DNA from: Gambelia wislizenii
Lineage: Eukaryota; Chordata; Lepidosauria; Squamata; Crotaphytidae
Direction: 5' to 3'
DNA: 64,000 nucleotides
Assembly: GCA_030847615.1 (NCBI GenBank)
Contig: JAUMIR010000001.1
Span: 84,121,501 to 84,185,500, forward strand
The position numbers and the translations under genes were made by a program. Under the pieces are notes generated by a model. That model was not told the DNA's origin. It ran no database searches and worked only from the letters and a program-made list of their open reading frames with translations. This document shows, piece after piece, positions 12,240 to 23,159 of the stretch. Numbering within the stretch: position 1 is the stretch's first letter; the number at the start of each line of letters is the position of its first letter.

Positions 12240-13250
12240 AGTTTAGTGGATCCCTGTCTTGGCAGTCCCAGTTAGAAATTTTATCCCACCCAGCCTCTGG
12301 CTTGGATTGCATTCAGTTTAGTGGATAACATGTTGTACTGACCTATACTGTACTGCACTATAAGGTATCTTCAAAATCAAACATAACTTTTTTAAAAACC
12401 TGTAATTTTCTCCATCTTTCACTTGAAACACAGGATTGACTCTACCATGATGCTATGTGAAGTAGGTGTCCCAAGTAGCTGATTTTGCTGTTGTTAAAGA
12501 GCAGTAATTGTTATCTTTTTCTTGCCAGGTAGAGGAAGATAAAATTTTGTCCTGTTAAGTACCAAAGTCATTTGAGTGATCTTGGATGCTATGGACCTTG
12601 GATTGAGGGAAAAGATTGCCGCAACAAAATGGTTTGGCCCAGCATAGTTGAAATGAGGTGGTTCATTTACGATTTGGTTTGGGGGATGTTTTCTATGCTA
12701 CTGCATACTTCAAGGAATTGGAGTAACTAGTCTAATATTGAACAGGAAACATATGCATCCTCTTCTTCTTGTAATTCTTTTCCAGTATAGTGAACATATG
12801 AGTACAATATATTCCTCACCAAGCAAGTTACTCAAGAACCTCTATCTTGCCCTCTAGTATTGTTAGATTATTATATATTGTTTTGTTTGTAGAAGTTTAG
12901 ACATTTGCTTCTAGTTAATTTTTTTTTTCAAAATCTCAGTTCCAGAAGGTTGTAATATACATTTCATTTATGGGTTAAATGCTGCAGCCCAAATGTTAAC
13001 ATATGGCAGTAAGACTTTTTTAGTCCCTCATAACATCTTTGGGTAAACAACAAAATGGACAGATTCCTAGCAGGAGTGCTGGGAAATATCTCGCCTTGTA
13101 ATTTTATTTTCCAACACCCTATGTTAAAATGTACTCTTTAATGAACAGAATAAACTATCACCTATTGTGGTACGACATATCGTGAAACTGAGTTCTGTTA
13201 CCAACTATGTGCTCAGGGCATGTATATGAATTGAAATATAAGTACTGTAC
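12240..13250. other. Intergenic, no gene seen
   Basis: AT-rich non-coding DNA. No recognisable repeat end, exon or RNA gene. Confidence 0.4.
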
Positions 13251-13253
13251 ATT

Positions 13254-13492
13254 TGTGTGTGAGAGAGTGCCTTTAAGCCACCTGTAGACTTATGGCAACC
13301 TCATGAATTTCATAGTTTTTTTGTAGGCAAGGAAAGGAACAGTCAGAGGTGGTCCGCCATATCCTTCTTCTGAAATATAGCCTATAATCCTGGTATTCAT
13401 TGGCAGTCTCCCATCTAAGTATTAACCATGTCTGACCCCCATTTAACTTCCAAGATCAGATGGGATCTGGTACCTTCAGGGTATTTATGCTT
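13254..13492 (-). repeat. 5S rRNA-derived SINE, copy A
   Basis: On the minus strand 13402-13473 reads like the internal promoter half of 5S rRNA: matches to GATCAGATGGGATCTGG.., AAGTTAAATGGGGGTCAGAC and TTAATACTTAGATGGGAGAC. Downstream is a non-5S body and a tail 'CTTATGGCAACC..CTTAAAGGCAC'-type shared with the other SINEs and the RTE LINE. Diverged, so not a functional 5S gene. Confidence 0.7.
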
Positions 13493-13510
13493 GCAATAAC
13501 ATAAGGATGT

Positions 13511-13545
13511 GTGTGTGTCTGTCTGTCTGTCTGTCTGTCTGTCTT
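13511..13545. repeat. (TGTC)n microsatellite
   Basis: A GTCTGTCTGTCTG run of about eight units located between two 5S-derived SINE copies, at the tail end of copy B. Confidence 0.9.
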
Positions 13546-13747
13546 CAAGTCACCTGTCAACTTATGGTGATCCCATGAATTTCATATGGTTTTATTAGGC
13601 AAGGAACACTCAAAGGTGGTTTTGCCAGTTCCTTCCTCTGAAATACAGCCTATAGCATCTGGTATTCATTGGTGGTCTCCTATACAAGTACTAACCATGG
13701 CTGATCCTGCATAGCTTCCAAGATCAGATGGAATTTGGTGCCTTTAC
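13538..13747 (-). repeat. 5S rRNA-derived SINE, copy B
   Basis: Same structure as copy A in the same orientation. The 5S-like block is at 13671-13740, for example 'GAAGCTATGCAGGATCAGCC' and 'TAGTACTTGTATAGGAGACC' on the minus strand, against the 5S pattern AGCTAAGCAGGGTCGGGCC / TAGTACTTGGATGGGAGACC. The tail begins beside the TGTC microsatellite. Confidence 0.75.
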
Positions 13748-14045
13748 CATTTCATAGATGAAAACTGGAACTTGTGTGGCCAAGCAACATCAAAGTGGAG
13801 TCAACATGGCAAAAGTTATTAATGAAGACAAATATACAAGCTAAGAGGAGCTATGGCTTTTTCTTGAGCCTACTGAGAAGGGCAAGATTCCACCCTTCTC
13901 CTCTCTTCCCCACTGAGTTAACTGAGTGCAAACTACTTTTACACTTTGAACTCAGTTTGCAGCAACTGAAGTAAGCTGAGGACAGGGGGGGGGAATGGGA
14001 GGAGGCTTGAGAAACTGGGACATTTTAAAAGCTAAATGAGTTGGA

Positions 14046-14140
14046 TAGGAATGATATCATTGTGAATTCCTGCATGGTATGGGGTTGATTGGATGGCCCT
14101 TGTGGTACCTTCTAACACTATACAATTCTATGATTCTAAG
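14046..14140 (+). mobile_element. CR1 LINE 3' terminus
   Basis: A short fragment with 'GAATTCCTGCATGGTATGGG', 'TTGGATGGCCCTTGTGG' and a terminal 'TTCTATGATTCTA', the CR1 3' signature. Confidence 0.7.
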
Positions 14141-14440
14141 TGGGATGACAGACAATTAATCAGGACTGTCCCTGCCAAACTGAGACCGTTGGGGGGAATG
14201 TAAGTTTACACATCTGCAAATCATCTTTTAACCATGGCACTAGTGCATCTTAGACATACTGGAACCAATATCTCATACCTACACAGAGCTATCTAAAGAG
14301 TAAATGTATTGAACACACACATATACATGATGATTGCATTGAGGAATAGCAAATGTCATGGTAGCGCCTGGCAAAAAGTAAATGTATAACACAAATAATA
14401 ATACAGCAACGGTGCTTCAGAGTAGGGAACTATTAACTAA

Positions 14441-15380
14441 GGGTGTTATCACACCATGCTCTTATACTGACATAGTAATGCATTAGCCCTGCTATTGCTT
14501 CAGACTTATCACATGATGTTGTTGCTCTCCAGGCATTGTTGCATTGCAGGTTCATTGAATCCCCCCCACTGGAAATAATCTGTTAATGAGCCCCTTTCCT
14601 GCAGCAATTCAGTACCACTTTGGGTGCAGATGTCTCAAAGCACTTTCTTCCCTGAGTGATCCATTAGTGGGTGTGGTATGGGTGTGGTCAGGTTGTCCAT
14701 GCCTCAAGGATTCCCAAGGAAATCTCTGGCAGAGAAGCTCCAGACCACTTCTGGTGTGTGGGCAGGGAAGATGATTATTATACTGTCATAGCATAGCATG
14801 ATATGTTTAAACTTCTTTTCACCCCTGCTTCTGATATTTTTGGGGGGCTTGGTGTTATACCATCATAATGTTATAGCGTTATACCATTATAACCAGAAAC
14901 ATCGCAAAATAATGCAATATTGCTATAACACTATAATGCTATAAGGAAAGCAAAACTGGCACAGTAAAAACTGTGGCAGTCTTTTATCTCTCTGCAGGAG
15001 AAAGGAATACAAATAGCAAGGGATAGGATGGGCACTTTCTTTTCCTGCATCATGTTTCACAACAAAAGACCTTGGCAGTCACAGAGGGCTTTGTAATGAC
15101 ATTGTTCCATCGTAGTGTTATGATGTCATTGTGTTGTAGCCTTATTGCCCTATTACAGCTACAGTTTAAAAAAAAATAGATCATCAAGTGAGGGGCAGGA
15201 TATAGGAGTCAGTAATGACACCATTAATGTGGATGAGAAAAGTGCAAATGATGCTATTAAAGTGCAAATGCAGTAAGAGTGTGATAGAGAGCATCAACAA
15301 TCAGCTACCCTCATGAGAATGGCTAGCGTGGATTTCAAACAGAATAATGCAGCATAAAGGAGTGGTGTGATAAGCCCCTA
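14441..15380. mobile_element. Non-autonomous TIR DNA element, about 0.94 kb
   Basis: The left end 'AAGGGTGTTATCACACCA' pairs with the reverse complement of the right end 'AGGGGCTTATCACACCACTC'. The interior is non-coding and unusually rich in repeated short motifs such as ATAATGCTATA, GTTATACCATTATAA and TGTTATGATGTCATTG. No convincing target duplication. The TIR resembles that of 7495-8093. Confidence 0.5.
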
Positions 15381-15470
15381 AAATAAACAAACTCACCAGG
15401 CTGAGAGGGTTTTAAGATTCCAGCTATCATTGCAATTCCTGGAGGTGCTATACAGGGCTAGATTCAGGCT

Positions 15471-15514
15471 GCAGATGGTAAAAGGGTTTGAGACTAAACC
15501 CTTTTACCATTTGC
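15471..15514. repeat. Near-perfect hairpin inverted repeat
   Basis: A 19-nt arm GCAGATGGTAAAAGGGTTT is followed by a 6-nt loop GAGACT and the complementary arm with one mismatch. It could be the centre of a decayed palindromic MITE. No gene is nearby. Confidence 0.75.
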
Positions 15515-15519
15515 AGGTT

Positions 15520-16915
15520 GAGGTTCAGGGATTGCTAAGAGGAGAAGGCAGACAGAAAGTGTGATGGGCAAATGTAGGTTTGGACCTTTCTCTTCAGGGC
15601 ACAGCACCTTGAGGTGGTATCTGTTCTCAGAGTGGGATTGTGTCTCCCCCTTTCCTTCTTTGAAGGCCAGGCCTTCAGGAAGAGGCTTCAGCCAGAGCTC
15701 TGGAGCTGAATCAGGCCCTTGAGCCAGAGATTTCCCATCCCTGCTCTAACTCATAGATGTAGCTACAGTGTTTGGGCTGAGCCTCTATACCTTGGTATTT
15801 CAGTATTACTAATACATACAATATATATAAATTATAAAGCTCTAAAGAAGGAACTTTTGTCCTCTGGCTGCAGACCAGGCTGCACATGTTTTTTTCTCAG
15901 TGTGTAGTAGATAATCATCTTGTTCACATACTCCCCACAAAAGCATGCAGGAGAGAACAGTTTTGAAAGAATGTGTTATCCTAAAGGGAATGCTGGAATG
16001 TGATCCCAAGAGGCATGCTGTTTCTCCTCCCTGTACACAACTCCCAAATACACATCTGGAAATTAAGAACCTTTTGCCAGCAATCAATAAGCCATTAGAC
16101 CACAGCTGGCAAAAGTTATGTTTTGGATTAGAGCTCCCAGAAGCCTCTAGCTATTATGAGGGTATTCTGGTAGTTCTAGCTTTTAAAAGTAACTTCCTCA
16201 AGCTCTGCAATATTGGAAAGCCATCAAGCAAGCATTCACAGACATGGCAGTGTACATACATTTTTAAAATCACTACACAGAGTAGGAAAATACCCTACAG
16301 AGGACATCCAGCTGTAGCTTCTAGCTGTAAGCAAGAGTTGGCAGATGTGAGCTTCTCACGTTCCTGACCTTCAGCAATGCCTCTATGGTGGTTTCCTGTT
16401 CTGGACCATGGCCCTAGCCTGTAACCCACTGAATTAATAAGAGTGAATGGAATGTGGCTATTGTTCTTGCTGTAGAGTGTAGAGAGCAGCGGGATCCATG
16501 CATCAAACATAGTTTTTCTTTCCAGTGAGTTGGTGCCCAGTTCCACAGGGGCTCTTTACACTTGGCAAAGCTGACACATTTCATCCAAGTTAAATGAGAG
16601 GCAGGACTATTTTTGTGTGTAACAAGATACATTTTTGTAGCATTTCTCTCATATTTTTCAACCAGCTCAGAAATAAAAGCATTTCCATCCTCAAAATAAC
16701 TAAATAATAAAGAGTTTGTTGTTGAGCAGACGAGATCACTTAATGAGAACTCCAAATGTGCTTAATTGTTGTTAAGTAACACAATCTGGTTGGGTTGTCA
16801 TTATTCTTGAATTGATGCTTCCTTTTCTATCCTGCCAAAATATGCTCAAAACATGTGGGCTTTACTTCTAAAAATATTGGGGATAGCATAAAGGTAGGAT
16901 ATTAAAAGCAATGAA
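15520..16915. other. Intergenic, no gene seen
   Basis: Mixed unique-looking DNA with short open frames such as 15945-16367 (+) and 16414-16755 (-). None shows a domain, splice context or family resemblance. 16125-16185 is faintly like the short palindromic MITE at 1533. Confidence 0.4.
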
Positions 16916-16920
16916 GAAAG

Positions 16921-17165
16921 AGCCAGCATGATGTAGTGGTCCGAGTGTTGGACTACAACTCTGGGGACCAGGGTTCAAATCCCTGCTCCGCCATGGAAAT
17001 CCGATGGGTGACCCTGGGCAAGTCACACTCTCTCAGAGGATGGCAAGGGCAAACCCCATCTGAACAAATTATACCAAGAAAACCACACGATAGAGTTGCC
17101 TTAGGGTCACTGTAATTCAGAAATGACTTGAAGGCACACAACAGCAACAACAACAATAACAACAA
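16921..17165 (+). repeat. tRNA-derived SINE (SINE2/ACA-like), near full length
   Basis: The best plus-strand copy. It has an A box region 'TGATGTAGTGGTCCGAG', a canonical B box GGGTTCAAATCCC, a body 'GGGTGACCCTGGGCAAGTCA', a tail 'GAAATGACTTGAAGGCACAC' and a final (AACAACAAT)n. Confidence 0.9.
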
Positions 17166-17169
17166 TGGA

Positions 17170-18560
17170 GCAAAAGACAGGACATACAGGTTCAGAACCA
17201 TGCTCCCCTCCTGTACAAAGTAAGAGTTGTGTGTGCCCACGCAAAGGTGGGTGAATCATATGTCCCTTTGGGATTATCTGATAAACAGCAAAGGGAGGCA
17301 AGAAAAAAGAATGCAAAAGAGGTGAGATTTAACCCTTAACTAGATGTATGTTTCTAACCTAGATAAAAACTCTTTTGGTGATGTAGCCAGTGACAAAACG
17401 AAGTAAGTATTTCCATGTTATCTTATCCTTCAAAATAACAAGAAACCTTCATCGTCATACAAGCTTCCGATGATATACTGGATTTACTATTGAAGTTCTA
17501 GTCTATCACTAGAGGCTTGCATCATGATAAACTGTAAGTGTTGATTGATTTACCTAATGCCAAGATGTTCTGTGTTTTATCAGCAACTGTTTTGTGACCA
17601 AGCAGCATTAATAACATAACTGTTGCCGTCAGTACTTTCTACATTTAATTTCCATCTGTCTACTCTCCCATCTCTGCTTCTAATCATATGTGCTGTACAA
17701 ATACATTTGCAATTCTGAACTGCAGGATTCAGAACTGCAGTTTAATGCATCTAATTAAGGGGATTGTTGTCCATGAAACTGTACACTTTTAGAAAGTTGT
17801 TCTCCCCCCTCCACATACACACCTCACAGCAATAGATTAACATGGTTACCCATCTGTAAATATGAGAAACATGCCTCTTGTTAGCAAAAGGCATTGCTAT
17901 GATAATCAAACTATTTAACTTAAACTCTTACAGTTATAATGTATGAAAAATCACTATTAGGTCCTTGATTCACAAACTAATCTATATGGTGCTCGGGTAT
18001 CCAAGACTGAGAGAGATCAATGCATTAGTTGTATTTTTCCATGTTTAGCTATTACTTGGGTGGCTTAAAATAATATAATACACAGCATCTCAGGAATGCA
18101 CACACATTGATCCCACAGTCATAGTTCTGTGTTGTACTGTGGTAATGTCTCTCAGGTGCTTTTTACCAGTGCTAGTCATAAACAACCCGAAGCATGTTTA
18201 TTCATAAGTTGTTGCATTGTGTCTAGTGAAGCTTACTCACTTTTAAATGGGCTTAGATTAAAGCCTTAAAATGTTTGCAGTTCTGCCTTTCTCTTCTTTA
18301 AAAACTCCAGCTGGCTTGTCAGTTTTATGGATAACTTGGAAAAGTAACAGGAGGGGTTACACCCTGGATTGTAGGAATTGTCATCAAAAAAGTAACTGTT
18401 CAAATCTTTTGGTCCTATGTATTGACTTGGCTGTAGGGATGATGATGATTTAATGAAAAAGCAAGGTTTCAGCTCTATAATAAGTGCAAAGAAAATGTGT
18501 GCGTATTTTTCCTTTTTTATTTTTGTTAGTTATTTATATATGTCGTTAGTGACATACAGT
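17170..18560. other. Intergenic, no gene seen
   Basis: AT-rich sequence with no recognised repeat or exon. Confidence 0.4.
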
Positions 18561-18565
18561 ATATT

Positions 18566-18652
18566 TGTTGTTATTATGTGCCTTCAAGTTGTTTCTGACT
18601 TATGGTGACCCTAAGGTACCCTATCACAGAGCTTTCTTGGTAAGATTTGCCT
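18566..18652 (-). repeat. SINE2-like tail fragment
   Basis: The minus-strand SINE tail and part of the body ('TGCCTTCAAGTTGTTTCTGA' as read on +). Truncated before the tRNA-like head. Confidence 0.75.
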
Positions 18653-18702
18653 GGAACTAAAATGATAAACTCCAGTATATTAGTAAATAATATTTCTATA
18701 TC

Positions 18703-18931
18703 TTATTATTGTGTGCCTTCAAGTCATTTCTGACTTACGGTGATCCTAAGATGAACCTATCATGGGGTTTTCTTGGAGAATTTGTTCAGAGAGGGTTTGC
18801 CGTTGGTTTCCTCTGAGGCTGAGAGAGTGTGACTTGCCCAAGGTCACCCAGTGGGTTTTCATGGCCAAGTGGGAATTTGAACCCTGGTATCCAGATTTAT
18901 AGTCCAGCGGTCAAACCATTACACCATGCTA
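18703..18931 (-). repeat. SINE2-like copy, near full length
   Basis: A complete minus-strand copy with the tail at 18712, body at 18820-18850 ('TGACTTGCCCAAGGTCACCC' on +) and a tRNA-like head whose B box is complementary to 'GAATTTGAACCC'. Confidence 0.85.
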
Positions 18932-20044
18932 GTGGAGTAATTTCAGATTTTGAAACTTCTCTTTGAATTTAAGAATGGCTGCACCATAACTACAAGTAAT
19001 ATGAAGTAAGTCACCCAGTGAAGTGGATTTGCCATTAAATGCCATCATGTATAGCAAAAGGGTTGCCCTAAGATGTTTTGTTGCCTGAAATAAAGGACAA
19101 AATAGGCCCTGCATTCCTCATATAGAAGCCCTTGACTGACAGTTTAATCTTAGCTCATCACTGGTGATGGGATTGGATGATACACTTCAAAGTGAGAAAT
19201 TAGTTTAAGTCTAAGGCAATGTGTAAATTGTGCAGCTCTTAAATTGTTGAATTACAATTTCCGAGCATTCTTCACCACTGACTGTGTTGACTAGGGCTTA
19301 TGTGAGCTGCCCTTCAATAATATCTGGAGGACCATAAGATTCCCAACCCGGTCTAAAAAGTGCAAGAGAGGCCATATCATTTCTGTCTTCCAACAGAGAG
19401 GAATGCATGGCAGCCGAGAACAGTAATGCTGTTGCTACATCATTTGTTACCTGAAGCAGTTGCCTCACTCTGTTTACTGGTAGACCAGTTTTGGGTACTT
19501 CTTTGGTAGGGCCAGCCCCACCACTTGACAGAGTGAAGCACTTGCTTAGGCAGCAGATGAGGGGGAGACAGCAGCAAAGTGTTGGAAAAGAGAGATGTGT
19601 ACCACACAACTTGCCTTGTGCTGCCTTCAAGTGTGGTAGAGGATGCTCTCCTATTATCAGTGTTGAAGAAAGGTTCAGCTGCCAGTCCAGTCAGCTTTTG
19701 TATAAGGAATGGAAGAGGCCACCATCTTGTTCCCTTTTTCAGGCAGCAAAATGCCTTGGGCCAGCTCTGTTCTTCCAAACAACATCTAATCAACCTATGG
19801 AATTTATTATCACAGTGTGGTAATTGTTACTGGGTACATCATTACTTTTTTTAAAAAATGTATTGAACTAATGAATTAAAGAGTAGGTTTATCAGTACAA
19901 GCAGCATAGTATCAGTACAAGCATCATATTTCAGAACACCACGTGATGGGGATAAGTCATAGTGTTGTGAGGGTTGATCCCTACTGGATGGACTTGAATC
20001 TGATCCATGGAGGAAGATCTTGTGTTAATTCAAGGATCTTCTCT

Positions 20045-20260
20045 CTGCAAATGTAGAAAGCTGCCTTATATAGAATGAGCCCTTTAGTCTATCTGCCCCA
20101 GTCTCCTACTGGAAGCAACTATCCAGGGTTTCAAGAATGATTCTTTCCTAGCCCTACATAGCCTACATAGAGATCTGTGGTATAGCTTGGTGGACTCCCA
20201 TCTAAATATTAGCCAAGCCCTGTGGCATCACTAAGGCTGGTGTCACCCCTCTCCGATGGT
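20045..20260 (-). repeat. Degenerate reptile SINE fragment
   Basis: 'AAAGCTGCCTTATATAGAAT' and 'CTATCCAGGGTTTCAAG' resemble a common reptile SINE whose consensus reads GCTGCCTTATACTGAGTCAG. Strongly decayed and incomplete. Confidence 0.4.
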
Positions 20261-20399
20261 GTCACTTGGTGTGGTTCGGCCTCTTTGTACCCCCCTGGTC
20301 CATTGGCCAGACCAAACACTGTTTAGCTTCCTAAATTAAATGAGTTCAGGGTGATACAGTGATAATTCAGAACATGGCAGGATTTAAGTGAACCATGTG

Positions 20400-20634
20400 T
20401 GTGTATTGTGTGCATATACTTTCAAGTTGCCTGTTGACTTATGGCAACGCCATGAATTTCATTGGGGTTTTCTCAGACAAGAAATACTCAGAGGTGGTTT
20501 TGCCAGTTCCATCCTCTGCCAGGTAGCCTACATCACCTGGTATTCATTGGCCCTCCCCATCCAAGGACTAACCAGGGCTGACCCTGTTTAGCTTCCAAAA
20601 TCAGACCGTATCTGGTGCCTTTAGGGTATTTGGC
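20400..20634 (-). repeat. 5S rRNA-derived SINE, copy C
   Basis: The 5S-like block at 20549-20619 contains on the minus strand 'GAAGCTAAACAGGGTCAGCC' and 'TAGTCCTTGGATGGGGAGGG', close to the 5S rRNA pattern. The tail runs to about 20408 in a CTTTCAAGTTGCCTGTTGAC context. It lies about 0.5 kb upstream of the NID1 exon 1 start codon. Confidence 0.75.
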
Positions 20635-20769
20635 CAAGACCTAAATATGCTAAGGTACACAACTATGCCAAGTTTGAGAGGACCCATGTCTTTACCCCCC
20701 AAAAAACTGTGCCTTATTTTACAGAGGTGCCTCATATTTACGTTTAGGCATAATTCAGACACTAGCTCA

Positions 20770-21660
20770 CAAGGTGAAGGCGGCGAAACTCAATTTTTTT
20801 TTTTAACCATATAAGTGCAGAAGCATACTCGCGGGAGAGGGCGGGAAACGTACTGGGGGCTGGAGATTTCAGTCAGCAAAGATTAGTTGCTGCGCTGGGA
20901 TTTTTCGCTGGTTTGAGGACGGTGGGAGGGAAAGCGGCCGAAGCCCGTCCTCTGCTTGCGATAGGGCGACTGTGGAAAAAAACCGCCCCGTCCATTGGTT
21001 GGGCCCCACCTCGCCAAAGCGTCTCCCCCTCCTCCTTGCTTCTCACCGCAGCCCCGGCGGGGTTTAAAACGTGTGCCTCCTTCTCGCCTTCCCCGCCGCC
21101 TCGCCCGGGAGGAGCTGCCTGGAGCCTGAAGGCGCTGCTTCTCCTGCTTCTTGCTGGCGGCGCAGGCACAGGGCGGACCATGGGGCGCCTGAGCTGGTGG
21201 TGGGCGCTGCTGGCGCTGGCGGCACCCGGGGGCGGCTCCCCTGGCGGCGAGGGCGGCGGGCTCCTTTTCCCCTTCGGCTCGGAGCGAGGCGACGCGGAGC
21301 TGGAGCCCGGGGACGACGCGAGCTCCCCGCCTCTGGAGCTCAGCACCCCGCTGCGCTTCTACGGCTCCAGCGTGGACGCCCTCTATGTATGTAAGCGCGG
21401 GGCGGTGGGGAGCGGGAGGCTTCTCTGGGGCTGGGGAGGAGGACTGAGCCCAGGCGAGGGGAGGGAGGAACTTGCGCGGAAGGGGCGCTATGGGAGGAGG
21501 GGGGCGGAAGGGTCCTGGCGTGTGGAGCCGAGATGGTGTCACTGGGCAGAGGAGAGGGGCGGGGGGGCTCCGCAGCTGCGCCCAGACTGTCGTCCACGGT
21601 GGGGGTGGGGGAGGCAAAGGCAGGGCGGAGGGAAGGGCTTCGCCGGGGTTGCTGAATGCC
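20770..21660 (+). promoter_or_regulatory. NID1: CpG island and NID1 promoter/5' UTR region
   Basis: This is the only long stretch in the window outside the DIRS element that is both GC-rich and dense in CpG. It spans exon 1 and both its flanks and falls off sharply into AT-rich DNA on each side. No TATA box stands out at a useful distance, consistent with a dispersed CpG-island promoter. The transcription start cannot be placed from sequence alone; the 5' UTR is presumably within about 20850-21179. Confidence 0.75.
21180..21386 (+). CDS. NID1: Nidogen-1 exon 1: signal peptide and start of G1
   Basis: The coding part of exon 1 is 69 codons. The ATG at 21180 has a good Kozak context (ACCATGG) and is the only ATG in this frame upstream of the signal peptide. 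It starts MGRLSWWWALLALAAPGGG, a basic residue followed by a hydrophobic core, so a secretory signal peptide of about 20 residues. The mature start LFPFGSERGDAELEPGDD and the later LELSTPLRFYGSSVDALY align with human NID1 as I remember it (LFPFG..QGDLELEDGDD; LELSGALRFYD). The donor is CTCTAT|GTATGT, phase 0, joining to exon 2 to give ALY-VLTNGIIA. The protein is a secreted basement-membrane glycoprotein linking laminin, collagen IV and perlecan. A donor 4 nt downstream (GTAAGC) would break the frame. Confidence 0.93.
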
Positions 21661-21809
21661 TAGAAGGGAAAACTCTTCCCTTCTTTGGGATGAGGCCCCT
21701 CAGAGTTGGGCGCGCTTTCCTTCTCATTCCAACTCTGTGACTGCCTCTGATTTGTGTTTCCTCCCTACCCAGGGGAAAAGTCGTCTGCCCATGTTCAGAG
21801 GCACTGGCA

Positions 21810-22019
21810 TTGTTGTGAGGTGCCTTCAAGTCCATTCTGATTCATGGCGACCCTGCCATAGGATTTTCTTGGCAAGATTTCTTCAAAGGGGGTTTGTTAT
21901 TGCCCTCCTCTGAGGCTCAGAGAGTGTGACTTGCCCAAGGTCACCCAGGTTTCCATGGCCAAGCAAGGATTCAAACTCTGGTGTCTCAAGAGTCCTAGCG
22001 CTACACCAGGCTGGCTCTT
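21810..22019 (-). repeat. SINE2-like copy in intron 1, near exon 1
   Basis: A minus-strand copy with tail at about 21820 ('GTGCCTTCAAGTCCATTCTG'), body 'TGACTTGCCCAAGGTCACCC' near 21927 and tRNA-like head at its right end. It lies about 0.4 kb downstream of exon 1. Confidence 0.85.
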
Positions 22020-22271
22020 GACACTGTTTTCCTCCATAGGAATGGTTTGTAACTTTGGTGGCTGCAGTGCCTTGGGCAGGTGGTGAGAGAGTGTGTTTGC
22101 CCCTGTGTGCGTGGCAAGGGAATGGCTGAGATGGTAGTACAAGGTGGGTTCACCACATTGACATCAGGGGTTGAGCTGAGGGTGTGAGACCTTCTCTGCT
22201 GTGGGCTCGCCCCTTGTATGAAGACTTGGGAGCAGTTTCTGTGCTGAAAATTGATTCCTGGGAAATGATCA

Positions 22272-22304
22272 GACTCTTGCTTGCTTATTTATTTATTTAT
22301 TTAT
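22272..22304. repeat. (TTTA)n microsatellite
   Basis: An ATTTATTTATTTATTTATT run just before a decayed LINE-type tail 'GATCTCAGGGTGGTGTACAG'. Confidence 0.85.
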
Positions 22305-22402
22305 CTGCATACTATATTGCTGTCCAGCCTTGTATCTCAAGATCTCAGGGTGGTGTACAGATAAAATAAGTTTAGAACAAGTTAGAACAGTTCATGAGTC
22401 TC

Positions 22403-22610
22403 TCTGGCTTTTCTTCACAAACAAAGATTCAGGAAGGACTCATCCCATGCTTTCTTCAAGCGCGCTGATGACTAAAAAGGCCAATCCGAGATAAACAAGT
22501 TCGGTTGCAGAAAGCACAGCAGAAGGTCTCCTTGGGTGATGTTTCCGGGTTGTGATTCTTTCTGCGTTGTCGTTTCTCTTCAAGACTTGTTCGGCTCATG
22601 AGTACTGCAA
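22403..22610 (-). mobile_element. LINE 3' end with C-terminal zinc-finger remnant, copy 1
   Basis: Highly similar to 24195-24395 ('GATTCAGGAAGGACTCATCC' and 'GCAGAAAGCACAGCAGAAGG' on + in both). Copy 2 translates on the minus strand into a LINE C-terminus with a C-x2-C..H-x3-C finger, so this is a 5'-truncated copy of the same non-LTR element. Confidence 0.7.
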
Positions 22611-22922
22611 TTTAAACAGACCAAGAGTATGTTAAACAATTAAAACAAATTAAACAATTTAAAACAGATTAAAGTCACATACCTGTACAGATTTGGGCAA
22701 AATTTTTAGCTCACAAAAGCTTTGATTAAAAAAAAGCCATGTTTTTACTTGGTGCCAGAATAAAGCCAGTGTCGGCACCACTTGGGCCTCCAAGGGGAGG
22801 GCTTTCCACAGCAGAGAAGGTTTTTTCTTATATCCTCACACAGTGTATTGTTCCCAGGGAGGGCCCCTCTTACAGTCCTCACTCCTTGGACAGGCATGTT
22901 AAATTAAACTCTAGGATGTTGA

Positions 22923-23152
22923 GTGCCAGCATAGTGTCATGGTTTGAGCGTTGGACTTCAGCTTTGGAGACTAGGGTTTGAATACCCACTTGGGCACAAA
23001 AACCCATTGGGTGACCTTGGACAAGTCCTTTTCTCTCAGCCTCAGAGGAAGGCAAAGGCAAACAAATTTTGCAAAGAAACCCTGTGATAGCGCTGCTTTA
23101 GGGTCACCATAAATTGGATTGACTTGAAGGCACACAAAACAAGAACAACAAT
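22923..23152 (+). repeat. SINE2-like copy, near full length
   Basis: A plus-strand copy with head 'TGCCAGCATAGTGTCATGG', B box GGGTTTGAATACC, body 'TGGGTGACCTTGGACAAGTC', tail 'GATTGACTTGAAGGCACACA' and (AAC)n end. Confidence 0.85.
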
Positions 23153-23159
23153 GTGGTTT

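Noticed and set aside
13402..13473. Functional 5S rRNA gene
   Set aside because: Diverged, incomplete and fused to a SINE body and tail; no T-run terminator after the 5S-like part.
16921..16995. Functional tRNA gene
   Set aside because: The A and B boxes are SINE heads. The sequence does not fold as a full cloverleaf and continues into the SINE body.
20913..21179. Upstream in-frame extension of NID1 exon 1
   Set aside because: The frame is open, but its first codon is TTG and there is no ATG before 21180. The hydrophobic signal peptide starts at 21180 with a good Kozak context.
21387..21395. Alternative exon 1 donor at GTAAGC (21391)
   Set aside because: It would add four bases and break the phase-0 junction with exon 2, whereas GTATGT at 21387 gives the conserved ALY-VLTNGIIA join.
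20883..21617. Antisense open frames of up to 244 codons over exon 1
   Set aside because: GC-rich CpG islands are poor in stops. The Pro/Ala/Arg-rich translations show no domain and mirror the sense coding region.
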